Of a DNA stretch of 6,688 bases, positions 1 through 6,688 are shown piece after piece. The DNA is from an uncultured Rhodospirillales bacterium. GTDB lineage: Bacteria > Pseudomonadota > Alphaproteobacteria > Rhodospirillales > Casp-alpha2. The stretch lies in the NCBI GenBank assembly GCA_938074585.1, contig CALJEW010000314.1, forward strand, positions 1 through 6,688, given 5' to 3'. The position numbers and the translations under genes are program-made. A model generated the notes under the pieces. That model did not search any database, was not told where the DNA came from, and was given only the letters and a program-made list of their open reading frames with translations. The first letter of the stretch is position 1; every line of letters starts with the position of its first letter.

Positions 1-217
1 GCCCATTGATATGATAACCGGGACAAATTCAGATTCACATTTATTAGGTTTTTTCGAATGCTAGATAGAGCAGCGCGATTTTCTCAGAGTACTACACAAC
101 AGTCACCTGCTGTGATGGGAATGATCGCAAGCGCCGCTAGCTTCATAAAATCAAGTGACGATAAAACGAGTGGCCAAGCCGCATTCGTTTCGCCGTTGCT
201 CTGGAGTTTTGGAATTA
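1..217. other. Non-coding leader upstream of rne
   Basis: I find no convincing gene here. Short reading frames exist, but none has a ribosome binding site or recognisable protein content. The stretch must hold at least part of the rne promoter and 5' untranslated region. The best promoter-like pair I can see is TTCACA at 34-39 and AATGCT at 57-62, spaced 17 nt; the second hexamer is a poor match, so I do not call it as a promoter. If transcription began near 70, the leader would be about 150 nt. In E. coli a long structured rne leader mediates RNase E autoregulation, and a similar role here is possible. I see only weak inverted repeats, so structure is unproven. Confidence 0.5.
202..206 (+). 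promoter_or_regulatory. Probable ribosome binding site of rne
   Basis: TGGAG lies 11 nt before the ATG at 218, and a second purine stretch, GGAA at 211-214, lies 9 nt before the ATG at 224. Either could serve. Both support starting RNase E at 218 or 224, where family similarity begins (MLIDASHPEETR follows directly), rather than at the upstream in-frame ATG at 155, whose 21 extra residues resemble nothing in the family. Confidence 0.45.
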
Positions 218-2776
218 ATGACTATGAAACGCATGCTAATCGACGCATCCCACCCGGAAGAAACCCGGATTGTGATCGTCAACGGGAACCGACTTGAAGA
301 TTTCGACGTTGAAGTCAAATCGCGTAAACAGCTAAAAGGTAACATCTATCTAGCAAAAGTAACACGGGTTGAACCGTCGTTGCAGGCTGCTTTTGTGGAT
401 TACGGTGGAAATCGCCACGGTTTTTTGGCATTTAACGAAATCCATCCCGATTACTATCAAATCCCAGTAGCTGATCGTGAAGCCTTAATGGCTGAGGACG
501 TTACAACGGCATCAGACTACACTGACGACGAGAACACCGAAACAAACAACACCGTCGAAATTTTGGGCGGCGATGATACCGATGAAGTTGAAGATCGGCG
601 CCCGCGCCACAATTCACGTCGCAATTATCGGATACAAGAAGTTGTAAAACGTGGCCAAATTTTGTTAGTCCAAGTTGTCAAAGAAGAACGTGGCGGCAAA
701 GGGGCTGCATTGACGACGTATTTATCGTTGGCTGGGCGCTATTGCGTATTAATGCCCAACACCGCTCGCGGTGGTGGAATTTCTCGTAAAATCAGCAATG
801 GTATTGATCGCAAGCGCCTAAAAGTTATCGTCAACGATTTAGGTATTCCCGATGGCATTGCAGTGATTGTTCGAACAGCGGGATCAAAACGATCAAAGGC
901 AGAGATTAAACGCGATTACGAATATTTACTTCGTCTATGGACTCAGATTCGTGAAATCACCTTGGAATCGATTGCTCCATGTGCGGTTCACGAAGAAGGC
1001 AACCTCATCAAGCGCTCGATACGAGATTTATACGCCAAAGAAATTGAGGAAGTGGTTGTTTCGGGTGATGATGGTTATCGCATGGCCAAAGATTTCATGA
1101 AGTTGTTGATCCCAAGTCATGCCAAACGAGTTCAGCCATATAAAGATGAAGGGGTTTCTTTAACCCAACGTTATCAGGTTGAAGATCAGCTATCTGCCAT
1201 CCATTCGCCAGAAGTCCACATGCGTTCCGGTGGTTATATTGTTATTAATCCAACTGAAGCCTTGGTTTCTATCGATGTAAACTCGGGTAAAGCGACCAAA
1301 GAACGTAATATTGAAGAGACAGCATACAAAACCAATATGGAAGCTGCAGAAGAGATTGCGCGCCAATTAAAGCTGCGCGATTTGGCTGGACTTATAGTTA
1401 TCGATTTTATTGATATGGAGACCTCTAGAAATCAAACCCGTGTTGAGCGCCAATTAAAAGACGCGATGCGTAACGACCGGGCTCGCATTCAAATTGGTCG
1501 GATTAGCCCATTTGGCTTGCTTGAACTATCGCGCCAACGGCTGCGCCCTAGCTTGTTAGAAACCAGTTCAGAGCCATGCCCCCATTGTGAAGGTACTGGC
1601 GTTCGCCGTTCCACCGATTCGACAGCTTTGCATATTCTAAGAATGCTTGAAGACGAATGCACGCGCCGTAAAGCCAATGAACTCACGTTGTTTGTCCCAA
1701 CGTCTGTGGCGCTTTATTTGTTGAACTACAAACGTAAAGCTTTAGCTGACGTTGAAACTCGGTATGAGACAACAATCATTGTCGAAAACGATGATACTTT
1801 AATCCCACCTGATTGCCATATTGAGCGAAGTGGCGATGTTAAAGTCATTGAGCAGCCTAAACTGGCACCAATCAACAACCGCCCAAATAAAAATCTAAAC
1901 GCTGAAGAAGATGCCGAAGATGAAGAAACCGACGATGGCAGCAAACGCCGCAAACGCCGTCGAGGTCGACGTCGCAAACGTTCAGTTAATGACAATGCAG
2001 AAGTTATAGAAACAGCAGATACCACTGTCGCACAGGATGAGAGTTCTGGCACTGAGAGCACTGAAGAAGCGGCATCTGAAGACGGTGAAGAAGGCCAAAA
2101 CAAACGCCGCAGACGCGGACGCAGGGGCGGACGCAACCGTGGGCGCAAGCCAGAAGATAACGTGCAGACAGAGACCAAAGAAACGGCAGAAGTTGCAGTA
2201 GCGGCTGCAGCATCAAACGATGCTGTGCTGGTAGATGACGCGGCAGTCCCTGCGGTTAAGGTAACGGGTAAAACAGAAGAAGATGTTGTTGAAGCCCCTA
2301 AACCACGGAGGAGGAGGAAGCGAAAAACAACTGACGGTGCTCAAGAAGGCACTGCAGACGTTCAAGTGATCCCAATCACGGTTGCTGAAGCTAAAGTGCC
2401 TGAAGCATCTGCAGAAGAAGCACCTGAGGCTGAAGTCGAAGTAACTCCAGAAGTGAAAGAAGAAGGAGCACCTAAAAAACCACCGCACAAAACACGCCGG
2501 AAAGCGGCTCCAAAGAAAGCCAAAGAAGAAACGGAAAGCTCAGAGACTGCTCCAGCTGAAGCAGCTTCAACCAAAGCTGCACCTTTAGAAGAAGTGGCAG
2601 AGTCTCCAAAGCCAAAACGTCGTCGTCGAGCTAAAGCTGTGGTTAAAGAGGTTGCAACGGAAGAGGCTCCAGTCATAACGACTGAGGCTGAAACACCAAC
2701 GCCTGAGCCAGTCGCGGCAGAACCAGCTCCTGAGGTTGAAGAAAAACTGGCAAAAAAAGGTTGGTGGCGTCGCTGA
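218..2776 (+). CDS. rne: Ribonuclease E, degradosome scaffold endoribonuclease
   Basis: RNase E cleaves single-stranded AU-rich RNA in mRNA decay and in rRNA and tRNA maturation, and scaffolds the degradosome. The protein is 852 residues from ATG 218. An S1 domain (about 37-175) carries the FVDYG and RHGFL motifs and is interrupted by an acidic-then-basic insertion (about 93-135). The 5'-phosphate sensor RTAG is at 219-222. The DNase I-like catalytic domain has metal-binding Asp353 (SIDVNSGKAT) and Asp396 (IDFIDM), and the Zn-link CPHC is at 454-457. The 43- and 58-residue spacings between these match E. coli D303, D346 and C404, so the core is intact. From about 570 the chain is low-complexity: acidic Ala/Glu-rich linkers alternate with Lys/Arg blocks at 576-588, 629-644, 695-703, 753-769 and 798-810. 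It ends in GWWRR (848-852), like the PNPase-binding peptide of Caulobacter RNase E. An in-frame ATG at 155 would add 21 unrelated residues and is unlikely. The gene is monocistronic and ends at a hairpin terminator. Confidence 0.97.
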   Translation: MTMKRMLIDASHPEETRIVIVNGNRLEDFDVEVKSRKQLKGNIYLAKVTRVEPSLQAAFVDYGGNRHGFLAFNEIHPDYYQIPVADREALMAEDVTTASDYTDDENTETNNTVEILGGDDTDEVEDRRPRHNSRRNYRIQEVVKRGQILLVQVVKEERGGKGAALTTYLSLAGRYCVLMPNTARGGGISRKISNGIDRKRLKVIVNDLGIPDGIAVIVRTAGSKRSKAEIKRDYEYLLRLWTQIREITLESIAPCAVHEEGNLIKRSIRDLYAKEIEEVVVSGDDGYRMAKDFMKLLIPSHAKRVQPYKDEGVSLTQRYQVEDQLSAIHSPEVHMRSGGYIVINPTEALVSIDVNSGKATKERNIEETAYKTNMEAAEEIARQLKLRDLAGLIVIDFIDMETSRNQTRVERQLKDAMRNDRARIQIGRISPFGLLELSRQRLRPSLLETSSEPCPHCEGTGVRRSTDSTALHILRMLEDECTRRKANELTLFVPTSVALYLLNYKRKALADVETRYETTIIVENDDTLIPPDCHIERSGDVKVIEQPKLAPINNRPNKNLNAEEDAEDEETDDGSKRRKRRRGRRRKRSVNDNAEVIETADTTVAQDESSGTESTEEAASEDGEEGQNKRRRRGRRGGRNRGRKPEDNVQTETKETAEVAVAAAASNDAVLVDDAAVPAVKVTGKTEEDVVEAPKPRRRRKRKTTDGAQEGTADVQVIPITVAEAKVPEASAEEAPEAEVEVTPEVKEEGAPKKPPHKTRRKAAPKKAKEETESSETAPAEAASTKAAPLEEVAESPKPKRRRRAKAVVKEVATEEAPVITTEAETPTPEPVAAEPAPEVEEKLAKKGWWRR

Positions 2777-2796
2777 ATTCTAAGCGATAAAACATA

Positions 2797-2828
2797 AAAA
2801 AACGGCGGCTGTTAAACCGCCGTTTTTT
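2797..2828. terminator. Bidirectional intrinsic terminator between rne and the aminotransferase gene
   Basis: A perfect GC stem CGGCGG (2803-2808) pairs with CCGCCG (2817-2822) across an 8-nt loop. Six A residues precede it and six T residues follow, so the A and T runs extend the stem and supply a U-tract on either strand. It lies 20 nt after the rne stop and 7 nt beyond the aminotransferase stop, between two converging genes. That is the arrangement expected of a shared rho-independent terminator. Confidence 0.93.
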
Positions 2829-2835
2829 GTCTACT

Positions 2836-4011
2836 TCAAAAAATTAAGTTCCGACTATTTTGCCATTCAATCAATCGTTTGGATGCTTCTGCCATGTCGC
2901 GGGATTCTCCGGCAAATGAAAAGCGTAAATATCTATGCCCGCGGGTTGGATCAAAATCAGGGCCGGGTGTTGATGCAACCCCAGTCTCAACCAGCATCTG
3001 TTGACAAAATTCAGTACTATCGTTGGTCAGTGATCCAACATCTGCATAAATATAAAACCCACCGTCGGCTGAAGCCAATTTGTTAAACCCGGCTTTGGGC
3101 AATTCGCTTAATAATAGTTTACGATTTGCAGCATAGCGCTCGATATTCTGATCTAATTCTTCACGGCACTCAAACGCGGCAAGGCCTGCAACTTGAGATA
3201 ACGTTGGTGTTGAGATAAATAGATTTTGCGCTAAGCACCCAACCGAATGCAATAAATCTTCAGGCAAAATCATCCACCCGATCCGCCATCCCGTCATCGA
3301 AAAATACTTAGAAAAGCTATTGATAATAACCACATCATCGCTAAAGGCTGCGGCTGTTTCAGCTTCAGCGCCATAGGTTATACCGTGATAAATCTCATCT
3401 GAAATAAAGCGCACCGAATTTACATCACAAAACTCAACTAATGCTTTTAACTCATCAGGAGCAGTCATGGTCCCCGTTGGGTTCGAGGGGGAAGCCACAA
3501 TAAGCCCGTGAATAGCCCCATTTTCCAACACCTCTTGCGCCAACAGATCTGGCGTTGGTTGGAAATTGGTTTCTGGCCCCGTTAAAACCTCAACTACTTC
3601 AATCCCAAGCGCTCTTAAGATATTCCGATAAGCTGGGTATCCGGGGCTTGCTAACGCCACCCGATCACCCGGGTCAAAAGCCGCTAAAAACGAAAGAACA
3701 AAACCGCCCGAAGACCCCGTTGTCACAACAACCCGTGCAGGATTAATATCAACGTCATATTGTTCTTTATAATGCGTTGCAATGCGGGCTCTTAAAGTTG
3801 GAATACCGAAGGAGTCCGTATACCCAAGAGAATCTGTTCCAACTGTCTGTTTTACAGCATCCACAACACCTTGAGGTGCGCCAGTGCTAGGTTGGCCGAC
3901 TTCCATATGAATCACAGATCCTCCCCGAATATCGAGCTCATTTGCAGCACGCATAACATCCATAACAATAAATGACGGGATAAGACCGCGTCTCGAGATT
4001 TTCAAAGACAT
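2836..4011 (-). CDS. PLP-dependent class I/II aminotransferase (aspartate aminotransferase-like)
   Basis: This is a fold type I, pyridoxal-phosphate-dependent aminotransferase that should move an amino group between an amino acid and a 2-oxo acid in the cytoplasm; no signal peptide is seen. Its 391 residues are the normal family length and every key motif is present: GSSGG (99-103) for the cofactor phosphate, Tyr125 in GYPAY stacking on the PLP ring, NPTG (177-180), Asp205 and Tyr208 in DEIYH, Lys235 in SFSKYF as the Schiff-base lysine, Arg243 in GWRIG, and Arg363 in YLRFSFAG as the substrate-carboxylate arginine. The substrate cannot be read from sequence; aspartate, alanine, aromatic or related amino acids are all possible. 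The start has only a weak site (AGAAAG, 7 nt upstream). It begins 14 nt after the stop of the gamma-glutamyltransferase-like gene on the same strand, so the two are probably co-transcribed. Confidence 0.93.
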   Translation of the reverse strand: MSLKISRRGLIPSFIVMDVMRAANELDIRGGSVIHMEVGQPSTGAPQGVVDAVKQTVGTDSLGYTDSFGIPTLRARIATHYKEQYDVDINPARVVVTTGSSGGFVLSFLAAFDPGDRVALASPGYPAYRNILRALGIEVVEVLTGPETNFQPTPDLLAQEVLENGAIHGLIVASPSNPTGTMTAPDELKALVEFCDVNSVRFISDEIYHGITYGAEAETAAAFSDDVVIINSFSKYFSMTGWRIGWMILPEDLLHSVGCLAQNLFISTPTLSQVAGLAAFECREELDQNIERYAANRKLLLSELPKAGFNKLASADGGFYIYADVGSLTNDSTEFCQQMLVETGVASTPGPDFDPTRGHRYLRFSFAGESRDMAEASKRLIEWQNSRNLIF

Positions 4012-4025
4012 ATTAAAGCTTTCTG

Positions 4026-5708
4026 TTAATCAGATCCAACACCAAGGCCAAATCCCCTAGGATCTGAACGAACAGCACAATTTATATTTTTTTTGACGGG
4101 AATCCCGCTTGGGCAAAAAACAGAATTTACATAACCCAAAAAGCGGACATAAGCCATTTTATGACCCATTGCACCTATGCCATTGACAATAGCAGGAGAT
4201 ATTCCTTTTTCCAGATAAGTTATTCCATCAGCGCCGCCATGATGAACGCGCTTGGCTTTCATAGCACCTTCTAAGTCTCCATCCGGGTCGGCTATTCCGT
4301 TCGCAATCACGTTGATCAAAGCTGATGGCGCAACAGCCCCGCCACTAGCACCGGATGCATAAAACATCCGGTTACCAACTTTACTGACCAACATAACAAC
4401 CGGCAAAGGATCTTCCGTAGCAGGAGGAGAAGCGGCAAGGACAATACCAGTTCCTTTTGCAACACGCCCAACACCAAACGGTATGTTCATAGTAAACGAA
4501 CACGCTACCGCGCCACCGTTGCGGTCAATCACAGCCAAAGAAGCACCGCGCGATTTTGCCAAAGCTTCTGTTGGAGCAAGTATTTTAGAAGGCGTTGGAA
4601 CGTGGAGGTCCTCTTTAAATGTTTCCAGCAAGCGCTCAGTTGTATCTAGGGATGCAATCATAGTTGCATCGAGACCTTCCGAGCCCCAACGTTGTTGATC
4701 AGCCAAACTGCGTTCCGCCGATTCCGCAATTAAATGCACCCGTTCAGCAGCGTTCATGTCTTCAAACCAGTCCCTGAATGCAACCATTGCTGTAATTTGA
4801 GCTGATGTAGCCCCTGCTGAATTTGGCGACAGTGGAAAATGGAAGGCAGTGCCTTTCAGAAACCGAACTTCAATGGTTTTGCGCCACACCGGTAAATAAC
4901 TATGTAATTCATCATACGTAAAGCCCGGACCGCTGGCTTGAACAGCGTCAACAAATTGGCGCGCGTAAGAGCCGGCGTATAAATCGCTGGCACCGTGAAC
5001 CCTGATCCGTGAAAGCATGGCCGATAAATCAACCTGCTTCATAAATTCAGTTTCTTTAAAGGGAGCTGTGGCCCCTTTAGTAGCAAAAATTCGACGCATT
5101 TCAGGATTTTCCCAGAAATTCCGCTTAGCCACTTTCAAATCTTGCCCCAAAGCCCGAGAAACTTCAGTTCCAAAACGTGCTAAATTTTCAGCAGGCCTGA
5201 TCAACTCAGCCCATTTCATTGTTCCATGTTTGGCGTGAAGTGCAAAAATACCTCGTGGGCTACCAGGAATTCCTGCCGCGTTTGGGTTAACTTTAGCAGA
5301 CTTTGATGCTTTGATCCGAAAATCCAATGTTTCCACGATTTGAGTTTTAGAATCCCGGACTAAACACAGGCCTCCTCCGCCCAAACTAACGGAAGACGGC
5401 ATTGTAACCGTTAGCGCAAAGAACGCCGCTGTCGCTGCATCAACAGCAGATCCACCCGACGCCAACACATCACGCCCAACCAATGCCGCGCGGGGTTCGT
5501 CAACAGCAATACCACCCAAAGTGCCTTGCACGTAGCCAACAGTTCCTTGTGGGACGTTGTTTTTATTATCACCAAAACCCAAACACCCTGAAATACTTAA
5601 GGACAAAATGCCCAACAGGAATTGACGCCATGCAGAGTGACGGCTAGGCTGAACACTTTCTATCGCATTTTCGCCTTCATACATACTACTCATTGTGGAT
5701 ATACGCAT
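4026..5708 (-). CDS. Gamma-glutamyltransferase-family lipoprotein lacking the usual nucleophilic Thr
   Basis: A member of the gamma-glutamyltranspeptidase (T3, Ntn-hydrolase) family, whose enzymes self-cleave before a Thr and transfer or hydrolyse gamma-glutamyl groups of glutathione-like substrates. The 560 residues include a long n-region, a hydrophobic stretch and the lipobox ISGC with Cys42, predicting a lipoprotein. Family features include a GGSAVDAATAA segment (85-95), the SLGGGG loop (108-113), Arg131 in LDFR (the carboxylate-binding Arg position), a GTGIVLA segment, SGG (455-457), and the C-terminal SDPR (548-551). However, where E. coli has Thr391-Thr-His-Tyr-Ser-Val-Val-Asp, this protein has Gly388-Ala-Ser-Leu-Ala-Val-Ile-Asp395, so no Thr stands at the cleavage site. 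The MDDF and SSMSP substrate motifs are also not recognisable. I infer that it may not mature or act as a classical enzyme. The start at 5708 is supported by AAGGGTGAG 8 nt upstream. It leads an apparent operon with the aminotransferase and diverges from the M48 protease gene. Confidence 0.88.
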   Translation of the reverse strand: MRISTMSSMYEGENAIESVQPSRHSAWRQFLLGILSLSISGCLGFGDNKNNVPQGTVGYVQGTLGGIAVDEPRAALVGRDVLASGGSAVDAATAAFFALTVTMPSSVSLGGGGLCLVRDSKTQIVETLDFRIKASKSAKVNPNAAGIPGSPRGIFALHAKHGTMKWAELIRPAENLARFGTEVSRALGQDLKVAKRNFWENPEMRRIFATKGATAPFKETEFMKQVDLSAMLSRIRVHGASDLYAGSYARQFVDAVQASGPGFTYDELHSYLPVWRKTIEVRFLKGTAFHFPLSPNSAGATSAQITAMVAFRDWFEDMNAAERVHLIAESAERSLADQQRWGSEGLDATMIASLDTTERLLETFKEDLHVPTPSKILAPTEALAKSRGASLAVIDRNGGAVACSFTMNIPFGVGRVAKGTGIVLAASPPATEDPLPVVMLVSKVGNRMFYASGASGGAVAPSALINVIANGIADPDGDLEGAMKAKRVHHGGADGITYLEKGISPAIVNGIGAMGHKMAYVRFLGYVNSVFCPSGIPVKKNINCAVRSDPRGFGLGVGSD

Positions 5709-6688
5709 TTTGTCAACTCACCCTTTATCTATTTTTGTTTTACTACTTACGTGTTTTGGCCTTACTGCCATCCCACAAAGCGCTGATGCACGAACCGCCA
5801 GTTTAATCCGTGACGCAGAAATTGAAAATACCATCCGAAAATACGCAACACCAGTGTTCAAAGCGGCAGGATTAGATCCGCGCTCAGTTAATATTTATAT
5901 CGTTAAAGATAATAGCCTTAATGCTTTTGTTGCTGGTGGCCAAAATCTATTTATACACACTGGTCTTTTAACGCGTAGTAACAATGCATCGCAAATCATT
6001 GGTGTTATTGCCCACGAAGTGGGCCACATTGCGGGTGGCCATTTGTCGCGTATTCACGATGCCTTAACCACAAGCTCTATACCATCGATACTGTCTTATA
6101 TTTTAGGTGGTGCCGCAGCCATAGCGACGGGACGAGGTGATTTAGGAGCCGCAATTGTTTCTCTAGGCTCCTCCATTGGGACGCGAAATTTCCTGAGTTA
6201 TTCTAGGAGGGAAGAGGCATCAGCTGACCATGCAGCACTTAAGTTTTTAGACGATACCAAGCAATCGGCCCGAGGTTTTCTTGAGTTTATGAAGGTTTTA
6301 GAAGATCAAGAACTTTTGAGCAGCAACACTCAAGACCCATATCTTTTGTCCCATCCTGTTTCCAGTGATCGTGTTCGAACCGTTGAGAATCATGTGAAGC
6401 TATCGCCTTATTCCAATACGCCAACACCGGTAGACTACGTCATAATGCACGCCCGTATGAAGGCCAAACTAATGGCCTTCATCGCATCACCTAGGCGGAC
6501 GTTGGAAATGTATAAAAAATCCAACAAAAGCTTAGAATCTCGATACGCCAGAACCATTGCCTACTATCGAAAAGCTGATTTGAAGACAGCTATCCTTTTG
6601 CTTGATCAACTTATCGCCGAAAATCCTTCAGATCCCTATTTCATTGAACTTCGAGGACAAATTTTTTTTGAAAATGGCAAAATCAATG
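5695..6688 (+). CDS. Secreted M48 zinc metalloprotease with TPR-like tail (BepA-like), 3' end outside the window
   Basis: A periplasmic zinc metallopeptidase of family M48, in the group of E. coli BepA (YfgC), which helps assemble or degrade outer-membrane proteins; the exact substrate here is unknown. Open to the window edge, it gives 331 residues with no stop. From the GTG at 5695, a hydrophobic signal segment (about 11-26) leads to a likely cleavage site ADA (30-32). The zinc site is HEVGH (107-111), with the third ligand Glu174 in EASAD (the ExxxD motif). His220 in SHPVSSDR matches the conserved downstream HP motif. A helical, TPR-like region starts near 282 (RYARTIAYYRKADLKTA) and is cut off, with perhaps 100-150 residues missing. 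No ATG fits the start. GTG 5695 puts an Arg in the n-region but has no ribosome site; TTG 5710 has GTGGA upstream. The first choice overlaps the divergent lipoprotein gene by 14 bp; the second does not overlap. Confidence 0.92.
   Translation, partial: MDIRILSTHPLSIFVLLLTCFGLTAIPQSADARTASLIRDAEIENTIRKYATPVFKAAGLDPRSVNIYIVKDNSLNAFVAGGQNLFIHTGLLTRSNNASQIIGVIAHEVGHIAGGHLSRIHDALTTSSIPSILSYILGGAAAIATGRGDLGAAIVSLGSSIGTRNFLSYSRREEASADHAALKFLDDTKQSARGFLEFMKVLEDQELLSSNTQDPYLLSHPVSSDRVRTVENHVKLSPYSNTPTPVDYVIMHARMKAKLMAFIASPRRTLEMYKKSNKSLESRYARTIAYYRKADLKTAILLLDQLIAENPSDPYFIELRGQIFFENGKIN
5717..5725 (-). promoter_or_regulatory. Ribosome binding site deciding the start of the gamma-glutamyltransferase-like gene
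   Basis: Read on the minus strand, AAGGGTGAG ends 8 nt before the ATG at 5708. It is a good Shine-Dalgarno match at proper spacing and favours this first ATG over in-frame ATGs at 5693 and 5684, which lack a comparable site. It lies inside the signal-peptide codons of the divergent M48 gene. Confidence 0.65.

Noticed and set aside
1..6. Possible minus-strand ATG at the window edge as the start of a divergent gene upstream of rne
   Set aside because: Only two codons are visible and no Shine-Dalgarno precedes them. A divergent amidase gene is common upstream of alphaproteobacterial rne, but this window cannot show it.
155..217. In-frame upstream ATG extending RNase E by 21 residues
   Set aside because: The extra residues do not resemble family N-termini, there is no good ribosome site before 155, and the usual start of homology follows the ATG at 218 directly.
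58..297. A 79-residue plus-strand reading frame in the leader overlapping the start of rne
   Set aside because: No ribosome binding site (a T-rich stretch precedes it), no recognisable domain, and its last third runs through the RNase E coding region in another frame.
1726..2676. Several long open frames on the minus strand opposite the RNase E tail
   Set aside because: They are by-products of the biased Arg, Glu and Ala codons of the tail; their Arg/Ser- or Phe/Cys-rich translations resemble no protein family.
5680..5716. TTGACA on the minus strand just before the ATG at 5708 as a -35 promoter element
   Set aside because: No -10-like hexamer lies at 16-18 nt spacing, and a promoter there would start transcription downstream of the well-supported Shine-Dalgarno and ATG.

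Overview
The window looks like a chromosomal segment of an alphaproteobacterium with moderate GC content. The evidence is the RNase E: an acidic insertion inside its S1 domain, a long Lys/Arg-block C-terminal tail and a terminal GWWRR peptide, all typical of alphaproteobacterial RNase E. A Rhodospirillales-like placement is possible but is only a guess from the gene content. I see no tRNA, rRNA, CRISPR array, insertion sequence, phage gene or other sign of recent transfer.

Layout. Positions 1-217 are a non-coding leader upstream of rne. Positions 218-2776 (+) encode RNase E, 852 residues from the start I prefer. Positions 2797-2828 hold a strong hairpin with A and T flanks that can end transcription from both sides, because the next gene converges on rne. 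On the minus strand, 5708-4026 encodes a full-length gamma-glutamyltransferase-family lipoprotein and 4011-2836 a PLP-dependent class I/II aminotransferase. They are 14 nt apart and probably form one operon, read toward rne. Positions 5695-6688 (+) begin a secreted M48 zinc metalloprotease with the start of a TPR-like tail; it runs off the window edge. Its start region overlaps or abuts the start of the divergent lipoprotein gene.

Function. RNase E is the housekeeping endonuclease that nucleates the RNA degradosome; its core is intact and its last residues resemble the PNPase-binding peptide known from Caulobacter. The two envelope proteins, lipoprotein and M48 protease, are transcribed back to back with essentially no intergenic DNA. 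That suggests, but does not prove, coordinated expression or a shared role in envelope quality control.

The most unusual point is the gamma-glutamyltransferase homologue. It keeps the family's overall architecture and substrate-carboxylate Arg, but the residues aligned with the self-cleaving, nucleophilic Thr-Thr-His are Gly-Ala-Ser, and the usual downstream Asp and Ser-Ser substrate contacts are not recognisable. It may be a non-processed pseudoenzyme or a subfamily with a different activity. I did not find a wholly new multi-gene system; most of the window is core alphaproteobacterial gene content.
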